Shown here piece by piece: positions 20,601-28,215 of a stretch of DNA of 64,000 nucleotides. The position numbers and the translations under genes are program-made. Positions within the stretch are counted from its first letter, which is position 1. Each line of letters opens with the position of its first letter. The DNA lies in the NCBI GenBank assembly GCA_020353055.1, contig CP070686.1:1719410-1783409 (forward strand), written 5' to 3'. Under the pieces are notes generated by a model. That model was not told the DNA's origin and ran no database searches. It saw only the letters and a list, made by a program, of their open reading frames with translations. The stretch comes from Caldifarciminota bacterium. GTDB taxonomy: Bacteria > Hydrothermota > Tepidihabitantia > SM23-42.

Positions 20601-21504
20601 AGAAGAATATCGAGAGAGAAATGAAAATGAAATTCGCCTCGCGCTGAACATAGACGTGATACCTGGTCTGTACTACACAGGTAATTATCAACAGAAGAGG
20701 GAAACCTTTTTCCTTCCGGTATCGAAGGACATATCGATTCGGAGTTACATGTATAATGATCTGAACATAGCACCCGGACGGTGGTATTCTCCCTTGAGCA
20801 TCGTTAATTTCTCGCTGGGCACTGGACAGAATTTTGAAGAGCACCTGGGTAATGTTCCACTCGGACGCGAACTACCTCTCTTCTTGTTCGGTCCGGTCGA
20901 AAACGACATTGCCATGCTCTCTGATCTACGTAATGTCTATGCAAAAATATATTTCACCCCATTATCCAATCTGAACCTGCAGCTGAAGCGTTCGGTGAAC
21001 CGCAGCGGCACCGCCCGCTACGACATGCCGATCCTGCGCAACGGTTACGCCGACGAAATAAGGGTAGAATATGAACAGACACTGATCGGGTTCGTCACAG
21101 CCGTCTTCAACCGGACGGAAAACAGGTTCTATCCAATAAAGGTCACCACGAACACCTATCTCGAATGGATCAGATCCTGGACCGCACAACTGAGGACAAA
21201 ATTAAGCACCAATTACAGAGCGGATACCGACGATTACACGACAGTGCAGACCGAGGATTCGGAATCCACCGTCAGGATGGAAACGCTTTGGAGATTCGGC
21301 CGCAGGTCATATGTGAACGTAAGCCTCGGGGCAAGAAGGCAGGACAGATACACGACGGGCATCAGCAACTCGATCCTTCCCGGATTCAGCATTTATCTCA
21401 ACATGGTCGAATTCCTTTATATGCAATTCGATTACGAAGCGAATATAGTAATTCATGGCTCTACGACCCATTCGCTTTCGGCAAAGATAACCGGATCGTT
21501 CTGA
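17665..21504 (+). CDS. Giant exported propeller plus outer-membrane barrel-like protein
   Basis: 1279 residues with a TTG start that overlaps the previous stop by 4 bases and no clear ribosome site, so translation is probably coupled. Residues 2-12 are hydrophobic and could be a minimal signal peptide. The first ~300 residues form two-component-regulator-type propeller repeats (ILWIATEKGVASADI, YVWVTGDFGLKRFDKY, FLWIATARGILRYN). The middle has two copies of a Y-x-IDY-x-(N/S)GT motif (near 551 and 708), each followed by beta strands. The C-terminal ~500 residues alternate hydrophobic and aromatic positions and end KITGSF, as in outer-membrane barrels. The IDY motifs recall SprA/Sov-type T9SS translocon proteins, but this is only a resemblance. 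Confidence 0.55.
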   Translation: MIPLLLFLSGFSQKQIADNPIILDGIESRYASEYILVTTPVGIYNFERSSKTWKSITTAYGLPDNEAYIVGLDQGILWIATEKGVASADIRLNDWITYEVPGRVSGLSFDESYVWVTGDFGLKRFDKYAEIWEDIDDTPAQDIIFDRNFLWIATARGILRYNREFERIEEMHAAPKYEYQYIIDTKSKIWFLSEDNFATYEKSTEAWTEYPALRVTDYAALDDSLFIVSDNQVLLYNPTTNSWGKVVEVEGAGKINGISISPKTSNYISLATDQGLLLYDLVERTRIIYNRNNGMFNDTITDVYEAPNYLFAIGQGSIQYYDKSTGIWQIEEVTPVAGLSSEIFHYDEAGLHFDAINDLDIRLQGRAYYSVSGIIRDSLEWNDYSTINLRLIGQHASNRMISIYYDDTNKEDTLYGFGYRGLDNDFLYRANGGFIESEYYEFNLVPEFSTFGANARLRHRAHNLMVQGGQLKSSHQSDFFYGRSFERDTIIQDINYSRNAFYRIPPGSNITRDGTDTMFVDDRLPGTNTIDTRIGYTIAGITGDYDPLINGFDYYIDYQNGTLQIRSPVGNDYVLVLKANGQEIIIQSEIVSGNVLSNIYALGPDMVPGSLELTIVDTLGIVHPLSDFGIDNDNNNRVDAEFISYKLGYLMFPQERPFPDEVYDQNLNIYTLDYRFFTQSVFYSLSKQPVLIGSEEVLVDGETMTRNYHYSIDYTSGTVLFLSDDVVSDFSEVEIQYVAVERTRSDPFYAVQPNIKIGDNINVAPGYSSIDGENIFHLSGKYQSGSAKNSIMFVPQIAASEERDYAQDYLLVANYGALTLNANYRGFSEEFESFGLSEKRYGDLEHSGAVSLGIEPLNYVRLNANVKKEWLTDSLHNSNNTEYISGKLEYLNPVLPNGFLLAARNKLPDYEKLRLQCNANYNFQLAESKVRLTSSVYNDFLDFSNNDKKRILGYTVNTNIALRFPVRVDVYTHGVDRYAEEYRERNENEIRLALNIDVIPGLYYTGNYQQKRETFFLPVSKDISIRSYMYNDLNIAPGRWYSPLSIVNFSLGTGQNFEEHLGNVPLGRELPLFLFGPVENDIAMLSDLRNVYAKIYFTPLSNLNLQLKRSVNRSGTARYDMPILRNGYADEIRVEYEQTLIGFVTAVFNRTENRFYPIKVTTNTYLEWIRSWTAQLRTKLSTNYRADTDDYTTVQTEDSESTVRMETLWRFGRRSYVNVSLGARRQDRYTTGISNSILPGFSIYLNMVEFLYMQFDYEANIVIHGSTTHSLSAKITGSF

Positions 21505-21515
21505 CACAAAAGACT

Positions 21516-21560
21516 CGTTTAGATCGTTATTATCGTTACTTTCGCTAATACCGTTGAGCC
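21516..21560 (+). repeat. 9-base-period degenerate tandem repeat, copy 1
   Basis: Five 9-base units each starting CGTT or CGCT: CGTTTAGAT, CGTTATTAT, CGTTACTTT, CGCTAATAC, CGTTGAGCC. The same unit type recurs at 28673-28726 and, inverted, at 28898-28942. All copies are intergenic. Confidence 0.7.
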
Positions 21561-21586
21561 CGGGCGGGGACTGTTTCCGGTAATCC

Positions 21587-21614
21587 TTGACAGTATAGAT
21601 ATAATAACTATAAT
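21587..21614 (+). promoter_or_regulatory. Consensus promoter of the tol-pal operon
   Basis: TTGACA at 21587-21592, 16-base spacer, TATAAT at 21609-21614. A leader of about 20 bases with AGGAGG (21629-21634) precedes the pal ATG at 21639. Confidence 0.8.
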
Positions 21615-21638
21615 TACGCAAATATTATAGGAGGCTTT

Positions 21639-22106
21639 ATGCGTTATGCAAAACTGGGTGTACCTATATGCTTGGCTTTGTTGATGCTGTTGGGTTGCCC
21701 TAGGAGACAAGTAGTAGAACCTGCTGAGGAAGTCATCGTTGAAGAAGTTCCCGAGGAAATAATAATCGAGGAACCGGCTCGACCACCATTCGAGATGCAG
21801 CGTATTTTCTTCGATTTTGACAAATCAGATATCCGTGTTGATGCTGCTGAAGCATTGAGGCAAAATGCACAAATGCTGGAACTCTACCCGGAGGCAAATA
21901 TCACCATCGAAGGGCACTGTTGTGAGATAGGTACGGCCGAATACAACATTGCATTGGGTGAGAGACGCGCAAAGGCTGCGTCTGAATATCTTGTGATGCT
22001 TGGTATCGATGCCGTGCGTTTATCCACGGTCAGCTATGGTGAAGAAAGACCGCTCGATCCAACGGTTCTCGAGCAGAACCGAAGGTGTGAATTCAAAACA
22101 AATTAG
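21639..22106 (+). CDS. pal: Peptidoglycan-associated lipoprotein Pal
   Basis: 155 residues. Lipoprotein signal ending LMLLGC, a Glu/Val/Ile-rich linker (EEVIVEEVPEEIIIEEP), then an OmpA-type peptidoglycan-binding domain: RIFFDFDKSDIR, ITIEGHCCEIGTAEYN, LGERRAKAASEYLVMLGI and a terminal QNRRCEF. Pal tethers the outer membrane to peptidoglycan and binds TolB. The usual GHTDERGT motif reads GHCCEIGT, so the otherwise common Asp and Arg are changed. It is the first gene of the operon; in Proteobacteria pal follows tolB. Confidence 0.9.
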   Translation: MRYAKLGVPICLALLMLLGCPRRQVVEPAEEVIVEEVPEEIIIEEPARPPFEMQRIFFDFDKSDIRVDAAEALRQNAQMLELYPEANITIEGHCCEIGTAEYNIALGERRAKAASEYLVMLGIDAVRLSTVSYGEERPLDPTVLEQNRRCEFKTN

Positions 22107-22128
22107 CGAACATCAAATACATTCTCCA

Positions 22129-22842
22129 ATGATGCGTACAAAAATAATAAGAGACATTATTATATTGCCAATACTCGTGCTGGTAGCATTTACCAGCACG
22201 AGTTGTTTGAGCAGACAGCGGTTCAGCAATTATGGCTGGCAACTTGACAGCCTGCGATACTACACAAGGAAAATTGACAGCCTGATCGCCGTGCAGGGTA
22301 ATGAAATTAAACTGCTGCGTACTGACCTTTTCATAAAAACGAACGAACTCAGTCAGAAATTCGACATGCTTAATTCACGACTCAGCGAATCTGAAACCCA
22401 GATCAGCCAACTCTACAGTAAAATCGGCCCATCCCAGCGAGCGGCCGCTGATTCCGAAGCCATTGCACAGGTCAGCCCGGAAGCCCGTTTGATATACGAA
22501 TCCGCCTACAAGCATTATATAAAGGGCAACTATCAAGAAGCGATCGATGGATTTCTGGCATACCAACAAGCAACGCAGGATGGTCCGCTCGTGGATAACG
22601 CGCTCTACTGGATCGGCGAGTCGCATGCCGCTTTGGGCCAGCTGCAGAAGGCGGTAAATACGTTCCAGGAATTAGTCAATAAATATCCGAAAAGCGCGCG
22701 CGTACCGACCGCGCTTTACCGCATGGGCATTATCTACGAAGAAAGCAAGGATTTGAAGACAGCCCGTTTTTACTACAATCAGGTGATCAGGGATTTCCCT
22801 AACTCACCCGAGGCTGCCCTCGCAAGGAATAGATTGCAATAA
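22129..22842 (+). CDS. cpoB: CpoB/YbgF-like TPR lipoprotein
   Basis: About 237 residues from the first of two adjacent ATGs (22129, 22132). A lipoprotein signal ends VAFTSTSC. A coiled-coil region follows (LDSLRYYTRKIDSLIAVQGN to SESETQISQLYSKIG) and then about three tetratricopeptide repeats (YESAYKHYIKGNYQEAIDGF, ALYWIGESHAALGQLQKAVN, LYRMGIIYEESKDLKTARFY). CpoB links Tol-Pal function to septal peptidoglycan synthesis. Proteobacterial CpoB is soluble and periplasmic, so the lipid anchor is a difference. Its signal-peptide codons contain a perfect 13-bp hairpin. Confidence 0.85.
   Translation: MMRTKIIRDIIILPILVLVAFTSTSCLSRQRFSNYGWQLDSLRYYTRKIDSLIAVQGNEIKLLRTDLFIKTNELSQKFDMLNSRLSESETQISQLYSKIGPSQRAAADSEAIAQVSPEARLIYESAYKHYIKGNYQEAIDGFLAYQQATQDGPLVDNALYWIGESHAALGQLQKAVNTFQELVNKYPKSARVPTALYRMGIIYEESKDLKTARFYYNQVIRDFPNSPEAALARNRLQ
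22173..22203 (+). promoter_or_regulatory. Perfect 13-bp hairpin inside cpoB
   Basis: ACTCGTGCTGGTA (22173-22185), loop GCATT, then its exact complement TACCAGCACGAGT (22191-22203), inside the signal-peptide codons. There is no T run after it, so it is not a standard terminator. It may affect RNA stability or translation between pal and the rest of the operon. Confidence 0.5.
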
Positions 22843-22844
22843 CC

Positions 22845-23549
22845 ATGAATATATTCAGGATCTTCATAGAATCGAGTATCGCCGCTCAGATCATAATGAT
22901 CATTCTCGTCATTTTTTCAATCTGGTCATGGGGCATCTTCCTCAAGAAAATGTTCGATTTCGGAGGTGTGAAGCGGCGCACGAAAAGGTTCATGTCCAAT
23001 TACAATTTCCACAAGGACACAAAAGAATGGGGAAACTTCGGTTTTCAACTCACTGACAATCCATATGGGAGAATTCTTGCCAGCGGGCTTGAGGAGTACA
23101 AGAAACTGAAAGTGAAGGTAAGCGCGCGTCTGATGAACCAGCAAGAATCTAAAAAAGAACGCGGTTTTATCAATGAACTCGCCGACAACGTTCGCATGGC
23201 AATGGAAAGAACAAAGATCGAAGAGACGGCGCAGCTCGAAACATCCCTGCCAACTCTGAGCACGTTTGTCAGCGTCAGCCCTTTCCTGGGGCTTCTGGGT
23301 ACGGTGTGGGGAATCATGGAAGCCTTTCTGGAAATCCGTGCGCGTGGTTCGGCACACATCACCATTGTCGCACCAGGGATTTCCGATGCTTTGATCACAA
23401 CTGTGTACGGACTCCTCGTCGCAATTCCCGCCCTCATTTTCTACAACATATTCAGAAGCCGGGTGAACAGTTACAGCGGCGATCTCGAGAAGTTCATTAA
23501 CGAAATCTATGCCAACCTGCGCAAGGAATTACTCACCCTTTCACAATGA
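22845..23549 (+). CDS. tolQ: TolQ-type proton-channel subunit
   Basis: 234 residues, MotA/TolQ/ExbB family. One N-terminal span (AQIIMIILVIFSIWSWGIFL), a long cytoplasmic loop, then two spans with the signature TFVSVSPFLGLLGTVWGIMEAF and ALITTVYGLLVAIPALIFYN. It forms the pentameric channel that, with TolR, uses the proton gradient to energise TolA. It begins 2 bases after cpoB and overlaps tolR by 4 bases. Choice of TolQ over ExbB rests on the surrounding tol genes. Confidence 0.92.
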   Translation: MNIFRIFIESSIAAQIIMIILVIFSIWSWGIFLKKMFDFGGVKRRTKRFMSNYNFHKDTKEWGNFGFQLTDNPYGRILASGLEEYKKLKVKVSARLMNQQESKKERGFINELADNVRMAMERTKIEETAQLETSLPTLSTFVSVSPFLGLLGTVWGIMEAFLEIRARGSAHITIVAPGISDALITTVYGLLVAIPALIFYNIFRSRVNSYSGDLEKFINEIYANLRKELLTLSQ

Positions 23550-23941
23550 ACAACAAGGGCTTGATTTCCGAGATCAATATCACCTCACTTGCCGACGTCA
23601 GTATCACTCTGCTGGTGATATTCATCATCACCGCGCCGATGATGACCCCGGGTATCGATGTCAACCTGCCCCGCACCGATGCTTCTCTGCCTCACGATGA
23701 AGAGGGCGTAACGGTCTCGGTAAATAAAGAGCTCCAAATATTCGTCGATAACGAACAGGTACAGGTAGATAACTTCGAGGCGAAAATCCGACAGATCATT
23801 AACAGCAAACCGCCCGGTATCATCATCTACCTGCGCGCCGATAAAGAAGTCGACTACGGCTTTGTCGTTGAAATAGTGGGCAGATTACGCAAGGCGGGTG
23901 TCAAGGAACTTGGACTGGTTGCCGAAATACCGCAGGGATGA
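23546..23941 (+). CDS. tolR: TolR/ExbD-type stator protein
   Basis: 131 residues. One N-terminal membrane span with the proton-path Asp: INITSLADVSITLLVIFIIT (the D in LADV). A periplasmic ExbD/TolR domain follows (VNLPRTDAS, IIIYLRADKEVDYGFVVEIVGRLRKAGV). Overlaps tolQ and tolA by 4 bases on each side. Confidence 0.92.
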   Translation: MNNKGLISEINITSLADVSITLLVIFIITAPMMTPGIDVNLPRTDASLPHDEEGVTVSVNKELQIFVDNEQVQVDNFEAKIRQIINSKPPGIIIYLRADKEVDYGFVVEIVGRLRKAGVKELGLVAEIPQG

Positions 23942-24558
23942 ACCGCTTCCATATTCTGTCAGTCGTGCTGCATATTGTGATCTTTGCGGCGATCTTCATT
24001 TCGGGTCGTGCCCATTTCAAGCCGATACCAAAACTGGATGTATATAAAGTCAGCCTCGCCCCTTTACCTCAACCAAAAGTAACAGCCCCCGAAGAGATCC
24101 CGGAGGAAAAAGAAGAAATCGTTCAGGAGGAAAAACAGGAAGAGAAAGCACCGCCAAAGAAAGAAGAAAAAAAACCACAACCGGCCAAGAAGCCCGTTGA
24201 AGAAAAAGCCAAGGAAGTGGTCAAAAAGGGCCTACCAGACATAAAACCGAAGATCTACACAGGCAGTGGTCGGGGGTTTACCTACTCGTATTATCTGAAT
24301 ATCCTCCTTAACAAAATAGGCAAGAACTGGCATAACCCGTTCCGCGACCAAAATGTAGTCTTGAGAAGCATTGTCTACTTTGAGGTCGATAAAAACGGAA
24401 CCATATACAGTGTCCGGCTGGAAGATGATTCCGGCAATGATATATACAACGAAACAACCATGCGTGCCGTGGTAGCCACGAAATCGCTTCCGCCGCTTCC
24501 CGATGAATTTGCTGATGATTATCTGAAAGTGCACCTGGAGTTCCTTACCGCAAAGTGA
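23938..24558 (+). CDS. tolA: TolA/TonB-like energy transducer
   Basis: 206 residues. A single N-terminal span (FHILSVVLHIVIFAAIFISG), a charged Pro/Glu/Lys spacer (EEIPEEKEEIV, EKAPPKKEEKKPQPAKKP; about residues 45-100) and a C-terminal TonB/TolA domain with YYLNILLNKIGKNWHNPF, YFEVDKNGTIYSVRLEDDSGND and LPPLPDEF. It would transmit motor force to TolB/Pal or TonB-dependent receptors. The C-terminal domain is of the general TonB type; the tol context favours TolA. Confidence 0.85.
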   Translation: MNRFHILSVVLHIVIFAAIFISGRAHFKPIPKLDVYKVSLAPLPQPKVTAPEEIPEEKEEIVQEEKQEEKAPPKKEEKKPQPAKKPVEEKAKEVVKKGLPDIKPKIYTGSGRGFTYSYYLNILLNKIGKNWHNPFRDQNVVLRSIVYFEVDKNGTIYSVRLEDDSGNDIYNETTMRAVVATKSLPPLPDEFADDYLKVHLEFLTAK

Positions 24559-25787
24559 GAGCACTGCTTCTATCTGTATTGCTTATGACTCAGGCGGGGA
24601 TCGCACAAGATGTTTATCTACGCCTCACCGACTACGGCGGCGGTAAGATTAACCTCGTCGTCGAACCATTTGCATCCGGGGAATCGTCGCTGCGCGATGA
24701 AGAAGCACGGCAGATCACGGTCATCGAAGACGTCTTAAAAAAAGACCTCGAATACTCTCTTTACTTCGAAATCTTCACCGACCCGACATTTCTTGCAGAA
24801 GATGCTCAGGGTGTAATACTGAAAGCCCAGGCAGAGAGCCAAAAACTCTCGGTCCGCCTGGAGGATTTTGAGTCCCGTGAGAAAATAGGAGAACGGACAT
24901 ACGACATCGAAGATGATACAAGACTCACCGCCCACATTATCGCGGATGACGTCATAAATCTCCTTACCGGAGAGAAAGGTATTTCCAGAACCAAGGTGCT
25001 TTTCTCTTACAAAACGCCGGCCGGCAAGGAGATCGGTCTGATCGACTACGATGGATATAACTTTACACGCGTTACCAATAACGGTAATATCAACCTCTTC
25101 CCGTCGTGGGCCTCGGACGGCAAGCGGATGCTTTTTTCTACTTACACAGATGACCGTCTAAAGATCTATATATATGACTTCACAGAGAAAAAGATGACCT
25201 CTCTCTCATCTTTCCCCGGTCTAAATTTCGCTCCGTGCTGGTCTCCCGACGGGACGAAGATATGCATGAGTTTATCTAAGGATGGTAATGCCGAGCTATA
25301 CCTGCTCAATCTAGATACCAGAAAAATGCACCGCTTGACCAATAATTCGGCAGTTGATACCTCGCCCGCGTTCTCGCCAAATAGTCGCGAAATCGTATTT
25401 GTGTCCGACCGCTCAGGTAACCCTCAGATTTACGTAATGGACACCCATGGAGGTAATGTTCGGCGTCTAACATATCACGGTAATTACAACACCTCGCCGG
25501 CCTGGTCGCCGCGCGGTGATATTATTACCTACGTCTCCAGGGAGAAAGACAACTCCCAACAGGTATACGTTACAGACCCGACTGACTTCAGCCCGGTTCG
25601 GCTCACTTATCTTGGCAACAACGAAGAACCGGGATGGTCTCCGGACGGGCTGCACATCGTGTTCACTTCCAACCGAACCGGCCGGTACGAATTATACACG
25701 ATGAACTGGGATGGATCGCGCCTGCGCAGGTTGACAAACGGCATTACGGCCAACGCTCCGGACTGGTCTCCGGTTACAGAACAATAA
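24555..25787 (+). CDS. tolB: TolB periplasmic beta-propeller protein
   Basis: 410 residues from a GTG overlapping the tolA stop by 4 bases. Signal peptide RALLLSVLLMTQAGIAQ, an N-terminal TolB domain (to about residue 150), then six PD40/WD40-like propeller blades, e.g. INLFPSWASDGKRMLFSTYT, NFAPCWSPDGTKICMSLS, DTSPAFSPNSREIVFVSDRS, EEPGWSPDGLHIVFTSNRTG. It binds Pal in the periplasm. Last gene of the operon; only one base separates its stop from the convergent minus-strand lipoprotein gene. Confidence 0.93.
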   Translation: MRALLLSVLLMTQAGIAQDVYLRLTDYGGGKINLVVEPFASGESSLRDEEARQITVIEDVLKKDLEYSLYFEIFTDPTFLAEDAQGVILKAQAESQKLSVRLEDFESREKIGERTYDIEDDTRLTAHIIADDVINLLTGEKGISRTKVLFSYKTPAGKEIGLIDYDGYNFTRVTNNGNINLFPSWASDGKRMLFSTYTDDRLKIYIYDFTEKKMTSLSSFPGLNFAPCWSPDGTKICMSLSKDGNAELYLLNLDTRKMHRLTNNSAVDTSPAFSPNSREIVFVSDRSGNPQIYVMDTHGGNVRRLTYHGNYNTSPAWSPRGDIITYVSREKDNSQQVYVTDPTDFSPVRLTYLGNNEEPGWSPDGLHIVFTSNRTGRYELYTMNWDGSRLRRLTNGITANAPDWSPVTEQ

Positions 25788-25788
25788 T

Positions 25789-26244
25789 CTAATATTCCTG
25801 ATAATAGATATCGTATTCAGAAACATTTTGTATGAAATAAGTATCGTCTTTGAGAAAAATATAGAATAAGCAACTGCCGATCGAGAATTCATCCCAGTAA
25901 TAAAGAACAAGATACTCCCCGGTATCCATGATAGTATCAGTGATAAGGTCAACGATGTACGAATCCATGCCGCTGCCAACCGGAATACTGTCGCGTGCCA
26001 GCTCTTCCGTGCCCCTATACAACACGTTCATTATTTCAAAAGAGCGGGGAAAAGGCTCGACAAAGTCAACCTGCATTCTTACCCCGATCAATTGTCCGTA
26101 GTTGTTGAACCAGCCGAGAATGGGCTGGGAGTAATAGATTGGCGGAGGTGTCATGAAATCCTCGCCGCCGGGGTCATAAGGATTCACCCGTTCGCGACAG
26201 CCAACACCAAGTATGAGTATGAGTAGCAACAAATTTGCACGCAT
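25789..26244 (-). CDS. Small lipoprotein of unknown function
   Basis: 151 residues with a lipoprotein signal (ANLLLLILILGVGC) followed at once by RERVNPYDPGG, an N-P-(Y/F)-D-P motif I regard as common after the lipid Cys in this bacterial group. The rest may be a single beta-sandwich domain (VRMQVDFVEPFPRSFEIMNVLY, DTGEYLVLYYWDEFSIG). No enzyme motif. It follows the gene at 26253 by 8 bases, with GGGGGA just before its ATG, so the two form a small operon convergent to tolB. Confidence 0.6.
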   Translation of the reverse strand: MRANLLLLILILGVGCRERVNPYDPGGEDFMTPPPIYYSQPILGWFNNYGQLIGVRMQVDFVEPFPRSFEIMNVLYRGTEELARDSIPVGSGMDSYIVDLITDTIMDTGEYLVLYYWDEFSIGSCLFYIFLKDDTYFIQNVSEYDIYYQEY

Positions 26245-26252
26245 TCTTCCCC

Positions 26253-26660
26253 CTACAGGTTCTTCTTTATGCCAAAGACCATCTTCGAATTGCCGGCGTA
26301 CCGCAGGTCAATTAGCGGCACAATATGTGCTGAACGAATGAGTTTTGCCTTTTTGATCTGGTAGTATATCGCGCGCGTAACAAAGACAACTGCGCCGACT
26401 GCAAAAACATTCCTGATATTATCGTACCGCTCCACTCTATCCCATGATTCGAGGGCCGAGCTCATGCTTTCACTCGCCTGGTATTCATCATATGCGTCAT
26501 TCGCCTTCATGTGAAAAATCGCCATGCCGCCAACACATGCGGCACCGAGCAGCGTATTGATCAGCACCTTACGCGAATATCTACTCTCCAGCTGGGGAAT
26601 ATCGATGACACTATCTGATGCGGCAGACGCAAGTGTGAGCGCAAGCAACATATATGTCAT
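26253..26660 (-). CDS. Small membrane protein, DUF5683-like possibility
   Basis: 135 residues with an N-terminal signal peptide (YMLLALTLASAASDS) and two further hydrophobic segments (VLINTLLGAACVGGMAIFHM and IRNVFAVGAVVFVTRAIYYQI) separated by a short helical stretch. This pattern resembles DUF5683-type envelope proteins, but I cannot be sure. A strong GGAGGAGGT site lies just before the ATG at 26660. First gene of a two-gene operon with the lipoprotein at 25789. Confidence 0.55.
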   Translation of the reverse strand: MTYMLLALTLASAASDSVIDIPQLESRYSRKVLINTLLGAACVGGMAIFHMKANDAYDEYQASESMSSALESWDRVERYDNIRNVFAVGAVVFVTRAIYYQIKKAKLIRSAHIVPLIDLRYAGNSKMVFGIKKNL

Positions 26661-26823
26661 TCTACCTCCTCCCGTTTATTTCTATTGGAATAGTCTTCAA
26701 ATAAATGCAGTGAATAACGATCCATATCCTTGACATTCCTTATTCGGTCAAATACTGCATTGATTATAACCTCCCAGAATTCAATGTCAACATTCCTGAA
26801 TCGGAGCGACATAATATCATAGG

Positions 26824-26840
26824 ATATTCACGGTGAATAT
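26824..26840. promoter_or_regulatory. 17-base palindrome upstream of the MFS-nikR promoter
   Basis: ATATTCAC-G-GTGAATAT is a perfect palindrome with a one-base centre, 18 bases upstream of the -35 box of the MFS gene. Weaker symmetry continues outward (ACATA at 26809 and TATGT at 26850). A candidate operator, possibly for NikR itself or another dimeric regulator. Confidence 0.5.
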
Positions 26841-26858
26841 AGATACTACTATGTCCTA

Positions 26859-26886
26859 TTGACTTAACCTTAGTTCTGGATAACTT
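26859..26886 (+). promoter_or_regulatory. Promoter of the MFS-nikR operon
   Basis: TTGACT at 26859-26864, 16-base spacer, TAACTT at 26881-26886. The 40-base stretch before the ATG at 26926 has two tiny open frames (ATG at 26895 and 26919, each ending after 4-5 codons) and no clear ribosome site. Confidence 0.5.
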
Positions 26887-26925
26887 TAAATAACATGACA
26901 ACAGGACGTTAAACTAGAATGAAAG

Positions 26926-28176
26926 ATGTTTAGCCTACTCCGTAAAAAAGGAATTCTTTTTTTAGGGCTATCCAACACGATTTCCCAACTTGGGGACCGT
27001 CTTACGCACATGGTCATTATCACCTTGATCGGAGTCATGTTTCCGGGACGCATTTCTGCCTTCAGCGAATTCTCCATAACTTTTTCTCTGCCGATTGTAA
27101 TTCTCTCGCCATTCGCCGGGGTCTTTGTCGACCACTGGAACAAGCAGACGATCATGTTCCGCTGCCACCTGATACAAGCCGTACTCATTTTCGTAACACC
27201 TTTTTTCATCATGCTCACACGCAGCATGGTGCCGGTCTGGATTCTCGTCGTCCTCTTTTTCTCTCTCGACCTTTTCAATAATACTTCAAAGAACAGCGTC
27301 ATTCCTGATCTCGTCAGTTACGATCAATTGGTAGGTGCAAATTCGGTAATCGTTACCCTGGCGCGAGTCGCCACCTTCATCGGCATGGTAGGCGGCGGTT
27401 ATCTTATCCGGTGGGTGGGCTGGCAAATAGGTTTCTTCGTCGATGCGTCGACCCATATGATTGCCGGTCTATTGGTCTTAGGCATGGGAGCAAAGAGCAT
27501 GTTTGCGCCGGTTCGCAAGGACGATTTTTCGTTCTCCAGAGAGTTGCAGAAATCACTGAGAAATTTTCTGCTCGACCTAAAGGAACTCGGCATATTACTG
27601 CTCAAAGACCGGATGGTCGTGTTAGTTATGATATCGGTATTTGTGTTGCCATTTGTGTCCGCTGTTGCCTACACGGTTCTCATTTTTCTCGTACAGCAGG
27701 AATTCGGCATGGGTACACCCGGGGTGGGGCTGCTTGGAGGCATCATCGGAGTCGGCATGCTCTGCGGCGCAATTTTGATTGGTCATTTTGGACGTTATGT
27801 CAGCCGCGGTTTGATATTAATCTACAGCATCGCGGTTCTTGTTGTTTCATTTTTTATCGGTCCTTTTCTGATCACCCCGATATATCTGTACGTTATGTCA
27901 TTTGTGGTTGGCGTCGTATACTCATTCATGGGAATCTCACAGGATACGATTTTGCAGGAAGATGTTTCCAAAGGCATCCGGGGGCGCATATTTGCAACAA
28001 AGGAATTCGTAACAAACGTGACTTTCGTTGTATGGGCAGTATTGGTCGGTGTAATATCTGCCATGCTCGGACCTTTCATGATAATTCGCTTTGTTAGCAT
28101 TGTATTACTGGTGATCTTGATATTCTCGATCATCATTTACCGCTCCATCCCCTACGAGTTACGATCCAAGTTGTAG
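26926..28176 (+). CDS. Major facilitator superfamily transporter
   Basis: 416 residues with about 12 hydrophobic spans. N-terminal features are of the drug:H+ antiporter-3 type: LSNTISQLGDRLTHMVII, FAGVFVDHWNKQTIMFRCHL (loop 2-3 motif A variant) and DLFNNTSKNSVIPDLV. Substrate unknown. The position upstream of nikR, 39 bases apart on the same strand, allows a metal-related role but does not show it; the few charged residues in the membrane spans give no hint. Confidence 0.75.
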   Translation: MFSLLRKKGILFLGLSNTISQLGDRLTHMVIITLIGVMFPGRISAFSEFSITFSLPIVILSPFAGVFVDHWNKQTIMFRCHLIQAVLIFVTPFFIMLTRSMVPVWILVVLFFSLDLFNNTSKNSVIPDLVSYDQLVGANSVIVTLARVATFIGMVGGGYLIRWVGWQIGFFVDASTHMIAGLLVLGMGAKSMFAPVRKDDFSFSRELQKSLRNFLLDLKELGILLLKDRMVVLVMISVFVLPFVSAVAYTVLIFLVQQEFGMGTPGVGLLGGIIGVGMLCGAILIGHFGRYVSRGLILIYSIAVLVVSFFIGPFLITPIYLYVMSFVVGVVYSFMGISQDTILQEDVSKGIRGRIFATKEFVTNVTFVVWAVLVGVISAMLGPFMIIRFVSIVLLVILIFSIIIYRSIPYELRSKL

Positions 28177-28215
28177 TATATGATATCGTGCATATATGGA
28201 GATGAGAGGATCTGA

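Noticed and set aside
22000-22128. Upstream extension of cpoB into pal
   Set aside because: The extension reads pal in another frame and would hide the lipoprotein signal that starts at 22129.
26895-26925. Regulatory leader peptides before the MFS gene
   Set aside because: The frames are 4-5 codons with no ribosome sites and no repeated codons of interest; chance is more likely.
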